A stretch of DNA of 5,313 bases from positions 1 through 5,313 of the forward strand of contig JAWLCG010000344.1 in the NCBI GenBank assembly GCA_041687295.1, in the 5' to 3' direction. The DNA comes from JAWLCG01 sp041687295. Lineage in GTDB: Bacteria > Planctomycetota > Phycisphaerae > SM23-33 > FEN-1343. This document shows, piece by piece, positions 1-5,239 of the stretch (position 1 is its first letter; each line of letters starts with the position of its first letter). The notes beneath the pieces were generated by a model. It saw only the letters and a list, made by a program, of their open reading frames with translations, had not been told where the DNA came from and searched no databases. A program made the position numbers and the translations under genes.

Positions 1-147
1 CAGGGCCGCCGCCAGCACCGCCAGCACCACCATCCGCCGACGCTGCCGGCGGTCCATGTTCGCGCTGAGAGCCAGGTAGATCGGCAGCAGCGCGAACGGG
101 TCCACCGCCACGAACAGCGGAATCAGGCAGAGCCAGTAGATCTGCAC
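1..147 (-). CDS. MarC-family integral membrane protein, N-terminal part (cut by window edge)
   Basis: The first 49 codons are visible, and the rest lies beyond the left edge. The start is a GTG at 147-145; an in-frame TAA at 156-154 rules out an upstream start, and a G-run (complement of 157-162) nine bases upstream may be a weak ribosome binding site. The peptide opens with a hydrophobic segment (about residues 4-29) carrying VDPFALLPIYLAL. This matches the DP-x-G/A-x-x-P-x-(Y/F)-L-x-L signature in the first membrane helix of the MarC/UPF0056 family. A basic loop MDRRQRRR and the start of a second hydrophobic segment follow. Full-length members are about 200 residues with six membrane helices in the inner membrane. 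Some are named NAAT amino-acid transporters, but function is poorly settled and MarC itself is no longer considered an antibiotic-resistance determinant. It lies downstream of the M42 peptidase gene on the same strand, but 311 repeat-filled bases separate them. Confidence 0.82.
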   Translation of the reverse strand, partial: MQIYWLCLIPLFVAVDPFALLPIYLALSANMDRRQRRRMVVLAVLAAAL

Positions 148-165
148 AACGCGTTACCCCCCAAG

Positions 166-199
166 GATTTTTGATTTCTGATTGCAGATTTTTGATTGG
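166..199. repeat. AT-rich direct repeat, GATTTTTGATT units
   Basis: The 11-mer GATTTTTGATT occurs exactly at 166-176 and again at 187-197, a 21-base period, with a related GATT between them (TCTGATTGCA). The block is strongly AT-rich within very GC-rich DNA, so it is compositionally foreign to the surroundings. It sits just upstream of the MarC ribosome binding region. Similar TTTTTGATT-type strings are, from memory, common dispersed intergenic repeats in environmental genomes. That recollection is not tested here. It might also act as an AT-rich upstream region for MarC. Confidence 0.6.
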
Positions 200-250
200 C
201 GGCCAGCCGCGGCGACGGTGCTCACATCTGCCCCGGCGCCCTTCTCCACG

Positions 251-271
251 CCCACGGATGCAATCCGTGGG
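251..271. repeat. Perfect palindrome with 9-base arms and 3-base loop
   Basis: CCCACGGAT (251-259) and ATCCGTGGG (263-271) are exact reverse complements around a GCA loop, giving a strong 9-bp stem. There is no T-run after it on either strand, so it is not a classical terminator. It resembles REP-type short palindromes dispersed in intergenic DNA. In transcripts running on from the peptidase gene it would form a stable hairpin that could protect the 3' end or hinder read-through into marC. Confidence 0.7.
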
Positions 272-334
272 GGTCTCGGTGGGGCCGGTCGGTGCAGAGT
301 AACGCCTCCTCGGCGCACGCTGTCCGCCCGCCGC

Positions 335-359
335 CGTGGCTTCAAACCCCGCGGCCACG
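335..359. repeat. Short palindrome with 6-base arms
   Basis: CGTGGC (335-340) and GCCACG (354-359) are exact reverse complements separated by 13 bases that include TTCAAACCCC. The arms share the CGTGG core of the stronger palindrome at 251-271, so the two may be parts or diverged copies of one element. Alone, a 6-base arm in GC-rich DNA is weak evidence. Confidence 0.4.
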
Positions 360-402
360 CCACCCGGACATTTCTTCTCTCTCCAGAACCTGAAAAACTC
401 TC

Positions 403-447
403 TATGCTTCTTCTCTCTGTGCCCTCTGTGCCTCTGTGGCCCATCTT
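403..447. repeat. CTCTGTG tandem-like repeat
   Basis: CTCTGTG occurs three times at 415-421, 424-430 and 432-438 (steps of 9 and 8 bases), in a pyrimidine-rich stretch on the plus strand. It starts 12 bases beyond the peptidase stop. On the minus strand it reads as CACAGAG units. Strings of this kind are, from memory, widespread dispersed repeats in planctomycete and other environmental genomes, but I cannot verify this. No coding function is apparent. Confidence 0.6.
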
Positions 448-458
448 CTGCCTTATCT

Positions 459-1475
459 TTACGTCTCCAGAAACGCCGCCAGCAGGTCGACGGCGGCCTG
501 CAGGTCGCGCTGGTGGACGCTCTCGGTGATCGTGTGGACGTAACGGCAGGGCACCGAGAGCGTGCCGGTGCGGTAGCCGGCCCGCGTGCGCTGGATGGGC
601 CCGGCGTCGGTGCCGCCGCGGGGCAGGATCTCCAGCTGGTAGGGGATGTCGCGGTCCTTGGCCAGGGCGATCAGCTCGTCGACGAGGCTGCGGTCGGAGA
701 TGCTGTAGCCGTCCATGATCTTGATGGCCACGCCCTCGCCGAGGCGGGTGACGTAGTCCTCGGCCGAGGAGCCCGGCGTGTCGCAGGCCAACGTCACGTC
801 CAGGGCCAGGGCGATCTCGGGCTCGATGCCGAAGGCGGCCGGCCCCGCGCCGCGGCAGCCGACCTCCTCCTGTACCGTGGCGACCATGTGCACCTCGCCG
901 GCCTTTTTGGAGCCCAGCTTCCGCAGGGCCTCGAGGGCGACGTAGCTGGCCACGCGGTTGTCCATGGCCTTGCCGTTGACGACCTCGCCGAGCGGCTCGG
1001 TGGGCTGGATGAGCGTGACGGGGTCGCCCACGCGGACGAGCTGCCTGACCTCCTCGACCGGGCGTAACAGGTCGATGTAGAAGTCGCTCAACTGGTAGAC
1101 CTTCTTCTTCTCCTCGTCGCTGGCGACGTGGATCGGCTTGCCGGCTGGCTGGAGGATGCCGACAAGTTCCTGCTCGCCCTGCACGAGCACGCGTCGGGCG
1201 TGGAGGTTGCGCGTGTCGAAGCCGCCGACGGGGCTCAGGCGGACGAAGCCCTTGTCGTCGATGGCCCGGACGTAGAAACCGATCTCGTCCATGTGACAGG
1301 CGAGCATGACCCGCCGGCCCCCCTGGCCGCGCCGGCCGATCAGGTTGCCCATCGCGTCGGTGCGGACCTCGTCGCACAGCGGCTCGAGCTCATGGCGGAT
1401 CACCTCGCGGATCCGCTCCTCGCGCCCGGGCACACCGGGGGTCTCGGTCAGTCGCTTCAGCAGCTCGAAGTTCAT
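459..1475 (-). CDS. M42 family metallo-aminopeptidase (glutamyl aminopeptidase / FrvX-YsdC type)
   Basis: A complete 338-residue protein, normal length for peptidase family M42. These cytosolic di-metal exopeptidases trim N-terminal residues from peptides, and characterised members assemble as TET dodecamers. The expected metal and catalytic residues are all visible: His61 and Asp63 in HMDEIG, bridging Asp172 in MDNR, catalytic Glu203 and ligand Glu204 in QEEVG, Asp226 in ALDVT, and His314 in RYVHT. The GGTDAG stretch (287-292) near the C-terminus is also family-typical. The insert between the first two motifs (about residues 75-165) corresponds to the family's second, oligomerising domain. 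The ATG at 1475 is preceded by AAGGAG (complement of 1481-1486) with a five-base spacer. The frame stays open for 87 more codons upstream, but these are repeat-derived and lie before this strong site. Substrate preference cannot be read from sequence. The protein looks intact. Confidence 0.95.
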   Translation of the reverse strand: MNFELLKRLTETPGVPGREERIREVIRHELEPLCDEVRTDAMGNLIGRRGQGGRRVMLACHMDEIGFYVRAIDDKGFVRLSPVGGFDTRNLHARRVLVQGEQELVGILQPAGKPIHVASDEEKKKVYQLSDFYIDLLRPVEEVRQLVRVGDPVTLIQPTEPLGEVVNGKAMDNRVASYVALEALRKLGSKKAGEVHMVATVQEEVGCRGAGPAAFGIEPEIALALDVTLACDTPGSSAEDYVTRLGEGVAIKIMDGYSISDRSLVDELIALAKDRDIPYQLEILPRGGTDAGPIQRTRAGYRTGTLSVPCRYVHTITESVHQRDLQAAVDLLAAFLET

Positions 1476-1480
1476 CGGCT

Positions 1481-1486
1481 CTCCTT
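1481..1486 (-). promoter_or_regulatory. Ribosome binding site of the M42 peptidase
   Basis: The minus strand reads AAGGAG followed by five bases and ATG. This strong Shine-Dalgarno match decides the start at 1475 over the longer open frame that continues upstream to 1736. Confidence 0.85.
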
Positions 1487-1505
1487 TGCATGGGGGTTCC
1501 CCTTC

Positions 1506-1534
1506 ATCTTGCCCGCCCGGCGGGGTCGTGGCAA
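1506..1534 (-). promoter_or_regulatory. Candidate sigma70-type promoter for the M42 peptidase
   Basis: On the minus strand TTGCCA (complement of 1529-1534; five of six match the -35 consensus) lies exactly 17 bases from CAAGAT (complement of 1506-1511; three of six match -10). This would start transcription near 1499, about 24 bases before the ATG. The -10 match is poor, so this is tentative. Confidence 0.3.
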
Positions 1535-1568
1535 GGGCAAGCCGGCCCGATCCGGCCCCGGCAGAGCT

Positions 1569-1601
1569 GTAGGCCGGGTCGAGCGCAGCGAGGCCCGGCG
1601 G
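1569..1601. repeat. Imperfect palindromic element with GCCGGG/CCCGGC arms
   Basis: GCCGGG (1573-1578) pairs with CCCGGC (1594-1599), and inside them TCG (1579-1581) can pair with CGA (1589-1591) across a two-base bulge. The string reads GTAGGCCGGGTCGAGCGC then AGCGAGGCCCGGCGG. I recall closely similar GTAGGxCGGGT...CAGCG...CCCGGCG elements as dispersed intergenic repeats in diverse bacteria; this is memory, not a search. It lies in the divergent gap between the peptidase and channel genes, upstream of both candidate promoters. Confidence 0.55.
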
Positions 1602-1621
1602 TTCCAGAGGCGCCCGGCGGA

Positions 1622-1643
1622 GGCACCCGGTCGCTTTGGTGCC
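1622..1643. repeat. Small inverted repeat GGCACC/GGTGCC
   Basis: GGCACC (1622-1627) and GGTGCC (1638-1643) are exact reverse complements with a 10-base loop. It lies just upstream of the candidate -35 box of the channel gene. It could be an operator, or the second part of the repeat element beginning at 1569. Six-base arms in GC-rich DNA give only modest support. Confidence 0.35.
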
Positions 1644-1652
1644 CCTGGGGGC

Positions 1653-1681
1653 TTGGGCCTGCGGCGCTGGGGCCGTATAAT
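1653..1681 (+). promoter_or_regulatory. Candidate promoter of the potassium channel gene
   Basis: A perfect TATAAT (1676-1681) stands out in very GC-rich DNA and lies 17 bases after TTGGGC (1653-1658), which keeps the TTG of a -35 box. Transcription would start near 1688, giving a leader of about 24 bases to the ATG at 1712. This supports that start over upstream in-frame options. Confidence 0.6.
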
Positions 1682-1711
1682 CCCGCGCGGATACCTTACC
1701 GGGATGGAGCG

Positions 1712-2743
1712 ATGGCCCGAGCCCCTGTGCAGACATCGACGGACCCGCGGCTGGTGGTGGCGCCGCTGCTGCTGCTGGCGCTGGCGGCAGTGAGCACGGC
1801 CGGCTACTGCTGGCTGGAGCAGTTGAGCCTCCGCGAGGGGCTCTACATGACGGTCATCACGCTCTCGACCGTGGGGTTTCGGGAGGTCAAGGACCTCTCG
1901 CCGGCGGGCCAGTGGTGGACGATCGTGGTGATCGTGCTGGGCGTGGGCACGGCGGCGGCGAGCTTCAGCTTTCTGGTGGCGGCGATTACCGGCGGCCAGC
2001 TTCGCCGGGTGCTGGGGAGGCGACAAGTGCAGCGGGCGATCGACGGGTTGACCGGCCATACGGTGGTCTGCGGCTATGGCCGGATGGGTCGGCTGGTGGT
2101 GCAGGACCTCCTGCAGGCCGGGCGGGACGTGGTGGTGGTCGATTCCGACCACGAGGCGGCCGGCCTGGCCGAGAGTTCCGGTCGGCTGGTCGTGCGGGGC
2201 GATGCCATGGAGGAGGCCACGCTGCACAGCGCTGGCACGGGCCGGGCGGCCGGCCTGGTGGCATGCCTGCCCAACGACGCGGACAACCTCTTCCTGACGC
2301 TGACGGCCCGGCAGCTGGGGCGCAACCTGGTGATCGTGTCCCGCGCCGAGTCGATGAGCACGCAGACCAAGCTCATCCGCGCCGGCGCCAGCCGGGTGGT
2401 CTGCCCGCCGCTGATCGGGGCGGTCCGCATGTCGGACATGATCCTGCGCCCGGCGGTGGTGGACTTCTTCGACATGGCCCACAAGGGCGTGGACCTGGAG
2501 ATGGACCAGCTGGTGGTGGGCCTGCGCAGCGGCCTGGCGGGCAAGACATTGCGTGAGCTGGCCCTGCCGGCCCGCACCGGGGCCATGGTCGTTGCCGTCC
2601 GCAGCGCCGAGGGCGAGACCACCTACAACCCCGGCCCGGACGTGCAGGTCCAGCCCGGCGATACGCTGGTGCTGGTGGGTCGCCGCGGCGTGGCCGAGGC
2701 CGTCCAGAGCCTCCAGGCCCAATTGCTCGAACCGGGCCAGTAG
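1712..2743 (+). CDS. Two-transmembrane potassium channel with C-terminal TrkA/RCK domain
   Basis: A complete 343-residue protein built like MthK-type channels. A first membrane helix lies at about residues 14-34, then a pore helix and selectivity filter TVGF (53-56) within TVITLSTVGFREV, then a second membrane helix at about 68-92 with glycines (77, 79) suited to a gating hinge. The cytosolic part begins with a Rossmann-type TrkA_N/RCK domain (about 116-232): VVCGYGRMG supplies G121, G123 and G126 for nucleotide binding, and VVVDSD ends the second strand. A TrkA_C domain (about 260-335) ends with QPGDTLVLVG. Such channels pass K+ across the inner membrane and are gated by ligands on the RCK ring. 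The filter has Phe in place of the usual Tyr, and REV where GD is common. The ATG at 1712 follows the TATAAT promoter at a sensible distance; the GGAG before it (1706-1709) is only two bases away, so initiation context is weak. It converges on the LacI gene. Confidence 0.92.
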   Translation: MARAPVQTSTDPRLVVAPLLLLALAAVSTAGYCWLEQLSLREGLYMTVITLSTVGFREVKDLSPAGQWWTIVVIVLGVGTAAASFSFLVAAITGGQLRRVLGRRQVQRAIDGLTGHTVVCGYGRMGRLVVQDLLQAGRDVVVVDSDHEAAGLAESSGRLVVRGDAMEEATLHSAGTGRAAGLVACLPNDADNLFLTLTARQLGRNLVIVSRAESMSTQTKLIRAGASRVVCPPLIGAVRMSDMILRPAVVDFFDMAHKGVDLEMDQLVVGLRSGLAGKTLRELALPARTGAMVVAVRSAEGETTYNPGPDVQVQPGDTLVLVGRRGVAEAVQSLQAQLLEPGQ

Positions 2744-2787
2744 GGCGTCCGGGCCTTGCCAACCCGCCGGCGCAATCGGCAGACGGT

Positions 2788-3852
2788 CTAGCGTTTGGGG
2801 GCCGGGGCGGTGCTGTCGCGGACGACCAGGTCGGGCTCGACGGTGACGACCCGCCCGCGCATGGCCGCGACGGCCTCCTCGCCGCCCTCGACCATCTCCA
2901 TGGCCATCTCACTGGCGCGCTGGCCCATCGTGTAGAGGTGGTGGTCCACCGTCGTCAACCGCGGCGAAGTCCAGCTGGCGCGGAGGTTGTCGAAGCCCAC
3001 CACCGACACGTCCTGCGGCACGCGGAGGCCCCGCTGGTGCAGCGCCTGCAGCGTGACCGCGGCGACCAGATCGTTGAAGCACACCAGGGCCGTCACGTCC
3101 AGTTCGCCCCGCGCGTCGAGCACCTTCTCCACGGCGCGGGTCGCCCGGTCCACCGCCGCGGGGAACTGCTCCAGCCGGGTGTCGAGCTTCCAGGTCTGGC
3201 CCTCCAGGCCTGCCTGGCGCGAGGCTTCCATCAGCGCCGCCTCGCGGGCGAGAACGCTGGACATGAAGGCCCAGCGGCGATGGCCCAGCTGGGCGAGGTG
3301 CTCGATGATCAGCTCGGCCGCCCGGGCCTCATTGAAGTTCACCGTCGGCAGCTCGGTTGGCACAATCGGCTCGATGGTGACGATCGGCAGGTCGGGCGGG
3401 TCGGCCAGCACCGTCTGCACCTTGGGATGGCTGCTGGAGGCGGGGAAGACTACCGCGTCGACCCGCCGCTGGCGGAGCACCTGCAGGCCCAGGTCGATCG
3501 CGCTGCTCCGCTCGGTCGGGCGCATCACCAGCATGCTCGAGCCGGCCGCCTGGGCGACCTGCTCGACCCCGTCCATCAGGGCGTGGTGGTACTCGGTCAT
3601 GGCCGGGTCGGCGAGGGTCGTGTCGGCCGTGGCGTTCCCGACCTCCAGCAGCAGGCCGATCGTGTCCGATCGGCCCCGGCGAACCGAGCGCATGTGGTAG
3701 TTGGGCACGTAGTGCAGCCGCTTGGCCACCTCGCGCACCCGCTCGGCGACCGGCACACTGACGCGCACCGACCCCTTCGAGCGGTTCAGCACCGCGCTGG
3801 CGGCGGCTACGCTCACCCCGGCTTCGCGGGCTACATCGGTCAGGCTTACCAT
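2788..3852 (-). CDS. LacI-family transcriptional regulator
   Basis: A complete 354-residue regulator of normal family length. The N-terminal helix-turn-helix spans about residues 2-25 (SLTDVAREAGVS then VAAASAVLN). The hinge region HYVPNYHMRSVRRGR (47-61) leads into a periplasmic-binding-protein-like sensor domain from about 64 (DTIGLLLE). Family landmarks include AELIIEHLAQLGHRRWAF (179-196), ALVCFNDLVA (255-264) and the DVSVVGFDN segment (281-289). The recognition helix has AAAS-A where TVS-R is canonical, so operator specificity may differ from classical members. The ATG follows GGGGAG (complement of 3862-3867) at nine bases. The gene is divergent from a Gfo/Idh/MocA dehydrogenase, which it probably controls in response to a sugar or sugar derivative. 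The ligand is not deducible. Effector-responsive repression is the usual mode in this family. Confidence 0.94.
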   Translation of the reverse strand: MVSLTDVAREAGVSVAAASAVLNRSKGSVRVSVPVAERVREVAKRLHYVPNYHMRSVRRGRSDTIGLLLEVGNATADTTLADPAMTEYHHALMDGVEQVAQAAGSSMLVMRPTERSSAIDLGLQVLRQRRVDAVVFPASSSHPKVQTVLADPPDLPIVTIEPIVPTELPTVNFNEARAAELIIEHLAQLGHRRWAFMSSVLAREAALMEASRQAGLEGQTWKLDTRLEQFPAAVDRATRAVEKVLDARGELDVTALVCFNDLVAAVTLQALHQRGLRVPQDVSVVGFDNLRASWTSPRLTTVDHHLYTMGQRASEMAMEMVEGGEEAVAAMRGRVVTVEPDLVVRDSTAPAPKR

Positions 3853-3861
3853 GGTCGTGGG

Positions 3862-3867
3862 CTCCCC
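3862..3867 (-). promoter_or_regulatory. Ribosome binding site of the LacI gene
   Basis: The minus strand reads GGGGAG nine bases before the ATG at 3852. It is a good match to the Shine-Dalgarno core and fixes the start. Confidence 0.6.
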
Positions 3868-3901
3868 GGCCGTGAAGCGACCGGTTTCTAGGGATGATTA
3901 A

Positions 3902-3930
3902 AGTATACTCAACCGCCGCCGGTTGTGCAA
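3902..3930 (-). promoter_or_regulatory. Candidate promoter of the LacI gene
   Basis: On the minus strand TATACT (complement of 3902-3907; five of six match -10) lies exactly 17 bases from TTGCAC (complement of 3925-3930, keeping the TTG of a -35 box). The start would be near 3895, about 43 bases before the ATG. The -35 box overlaps the inverted repeat at 3924-3937, so a protein bound there would block this promoter. The core AGTATACT is itself palindromic, so a TATACT also reads on the plus strand at 3904-3909. Confidence 0.45.
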
Positions 3931-3937
3931 AGGCACA
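3924..3937. promoter_or_regulatory. Candidate LacI-family operator (TGTGC-4-GCACA)
   Basis: TGTGCAAAGGCACA has perfect five-base arms around AAAG. It is in the divergent gap between the regulator and the dehydrogenase and overlaps the candidate -35 box of the regulator gene. LacI-family operators are typically even-length palindromes of 14-20 bases, so size and place fit. The central AAAG lacks the CG common in the family. The link to the neighbouring regulator is inferred. Confidence 0.4.
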
Positions 3938-3976
3938 TTCCGCCCGGCCTGGCCCGGCACCGCAGAGCCGCCGGGC

Positions 3977-3993
3977 GCATGGTTTTCCCATGC
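3977..3993. promoter_or_regulatory. Candidate operator, inverted repeat GCATGG-5-CCATGC
   Basis: GCATGG (3977-3982) and CCATGC (3988-3993) are exact reverse complements separated by TTTTC. It ends seven bases upstream of the candidate -35 box of the dehydrogenase gene, a common place for regulator binding. The odd-length spacing is less typical of LacI-family sites, so this could serve another regulator. Confidence 0.4.
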
Positions 3994-3999
3994 AGCCTC

Positions 4000-4027
4000 T
4001 GGACAACGAGGGGGCCTACCTTACACT
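4000..4027 (+). promoter_or_regulatory. Candidate promoter of the Gfo/Idh/MocA dehydrogenase
   Basis: TGGACA (4000-4005; five of six match -35) and TACACT (4022-4027; four of six match -10) are separated by 16 bases. Transcription would begin near 4034, leaving a leader of about 29 bases before the ATG at 4063. The other plus-strand option, TATACT at 3904-3909, lacks a good -35 and would give a leader of nearly 150 bases. Confidence 0.5.
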
Positions 4028-4052
4028 GGGACCCAACCCTAGCACTTCAACC

Positions 4053-4057
4053 GGAGG
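4053..4057 (+). promoter_or_regulatory. Ribosome binding site of the dehydrogenase
   Basis: GGAGG lies five bases before the ATG at 4063. It selects this start over the in-frame ATG at 3925, whose 46 extra codons would run through the operator and promoter region. Confidence 0.85.
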
Positions 4058-4062
4058 CCCGT

Positions 4063-5199
4063 ATGAGCGAACGCATCAGCTTCCAGGGCAAGGTCGTCGA
4101 CGAGCCTCAGATCCGCGCCGGTCACATCGGCTGCGGCAGCCACTCCTTCCGGAACATCTTCCCGACCTACCAGTTCACGCCGGTCGACCTGGTGGCCACC
4201 TGCGACCTCGAGGAGTCCAAGGCCCGCCTCTACGCCCGCAAGTTCGGCGCCTCGGCCCACTACACCGACTACCGCGAGATGATCGAGAAGGAGAACCTCG
4301 ACGCCGTTTTCGTGGTCGTCGGCTTTGATGAGCAGGGCCGGCCGATCTACCCCCGGATCGCCGCCGAGTGCATGCGGATGGGCGTGCACGTGTTCATCGA
4401 GAAGCCCCCGGCCGCCACGGCCGCCGACGTCGAGCTGATGATACAGGCCAGCCGCGAGACCGGCAAGATCGTCCTGTGCGGGCTCAAGCGGGCCTTCTTC
4501 CAGATGACCAGCAAGGCCAAGAAGCTCATCGACGACCGCGAGGCCTTCGGCGACCTGCAGGTGCTCGCCCTGCAGCGCGAGGAGCAGATCCCCACCCTCG
4601 ACGAGCAGCGGCAGTACTGGCAGGGCCAGACCAACGGGCCCATGGAGAAGTTCCTCGACCACTTCTGCCACCCCGCCAGCGTCATGCTCTACCTCGCGGG
4701 CATGCCCCAGCGGATGATCTACCACCGCGCGCACGGCGGGGCGGGGCTGGCGAGCTTCGAGTACGACGACGGCAAGGTCGCCAGCATGGTCTTCACGCAC
4801 GGCGGCTCGGGTGTCGCCGGCGGCGTCGAGCGCGTCACGGCCATCGGCACGAAGTGGCAGACCGTCGTCGTCGAGAACTGCCGCGTCTACTGCTTCCAGG
4901 GCCCCGTGCCCGATGCCGGCACCGCGCGCGAGCCCTACGGCGCCAAGGCCAACTACTTCACCGGCGAGATCGGCACCACGACGGCCCTGTGGGAGCCGGA
5001 GTTCCAGCTCGGCCAGCTCTACAGCAAGGGCCTGTTCCTGCTGGGCTACTACGACGAGGTCCTGGAGTTCTGCAACGCCATCCTCGAGAACCGCCCGCCC
5101 GCCCGCGGCGACCTGACGATGTGCTGGCAGATCGCCCACATGTTCGAGAAGTTCGCTGAAGGCCCCGGCCAAATGATCGAGCTCAAGAGCCAGCCCTAG
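4063..5199 (+). CDS. Gfo/Idh/MocA-family oxidoreductase
   Basis: A complete 378-residue NAD(P)-dependent dehydrogenase of the glucose-fructose oxidoreductase / inositol dehydrogenase / MocA family, normal in length. The Rossmann domain starts at about residue 17 with HIGCGSHS (G23, G25). Asp48 in ATCDLE ends the second strand and suggests NAD(H) preference. The family motif EKPP lies at 113-116 with Lys114. The second domain has the expected D-x-x-x-H (Asp199, His203) in KFLDHFCHPASVM, typical of the active site that oxidises or reduces a sugar hydroxyl, followed by the beta-sheet region. There is no signal peptide, so it acts in the cytosol, unlike many Tat-exported relatives in planctomycetes. 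Divergence from a LacI regulator suggests an inducible role in sugar or polyol breakdown. The substrate cannot be named. It ends about 40 bases before a large inverted repeat that may stop its transcript. Confidence 0.94.
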   Translation: MSERISFQGKVVDEPQIRAGHIGCGSHSFRNIFPTYQFTPVDLVATCDLEESKARLYARKFGASAHYTDYREMIEKENLDAVFVVVGFDEQGRPIYPRIAAECMRMGVHVFIEKPPAATAADVELMIQASRETGKIVLCGLKRAFFQMTSKAKKLIDDREAFGDLQVLALQREEQIPTLDEQRQYWQGQTNGPMEKFLDHFCHPASVMLYLAGMPQRMIYHRAHGGAGLASFEYDDGKVASMVFTHGGSGVAGGVERVTAIGTKWQTVVVENCRVYCFQGPVPDAGTAREPYGAKANYFTGEIGTTTALWEPEFQLGQLYSKGLFLLGYYDEVLEFCNAILENRPPARGDLTMCWQIAHMFEKFAEGPGQMIELKSQP

Positions 5200-5239
5200 A
5201 CCTTCGGCGTCAGTGCCCGAGCAAGCCTGGGGCGTATGG

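Larger units (their letters stand above)
148..458. other. Gene-free intergenic region filled with short repeats
   Basis: These 311 bases between the M42 stop and the MarC start hold no convincing gene. Open frames here have no ribosome binding site and no recognisable product, and the longest are extensions or shadows of neighbouring genes. The region contains, from low to high coordinate, an AT-rich direct repeat, a perfect 9-base-arm palindrome, a weaker 6-base-arm palindrome and a CTCTGTG repeat, each listed separately. Base composition is patchy: AT-rich near 166-199 and pyrimidine-rich on the plus strand near 361-460, unlike the coding DNA around it. No classical hairpin-plus-T-run terminator is evident for the peptidase gene. 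Confidence 0.75.

Noticed and set aside
148..458. CRISPR array
   Set aside because: The repeats are few, short and of different kinds, with no regular repeat-spacer pattern and no cas genes nearby.
154..1377. A 407-codon minus-strand frame overlapping the peptidase
   Set aside because: It is an out-of-frame shadow rich in Arg, Pro and Gly, running through the intergenic repeats, with no domain.
1476..1736. Upstream in-frame extension of the M42 peptidase by 87 codons
   Set aside because: The extension runs through the palindromic repeat and the channel promoter, encodes low-complexity sequence unlike any M42 N-terminus, and a strong AAGGAG site precedes the ATG at 1475.
1472..2722. A long minus-strand frame opposite the potassium channel
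   Set aside because: Antisense shadow, His/Arg/Gln-rich with no family features; the plus-strand channel is clearly real.
2744..2787. Possible bidirectional terminator between the convergent channel and LacI genes
   Set aside because: Only very short pairings (TGCC/GGCA and a GCCGGC core) are present, with no T-run on either strand, so a terminator is not supported.
2938..3891. A 317-codon plus-strand frame opposite the LacI gene
   Set aside because: Antisense shadow of a well-supported LacI gene, with no motifs of its own.
3925..4062. Earlier in-frame ATG start for the dehydrogenase
   Set aside because: The 46 extra codons would cover the candidate operator and promoter and do not resemble the family N-terminus; GGAGG sits correctly before the ATG at 4063.
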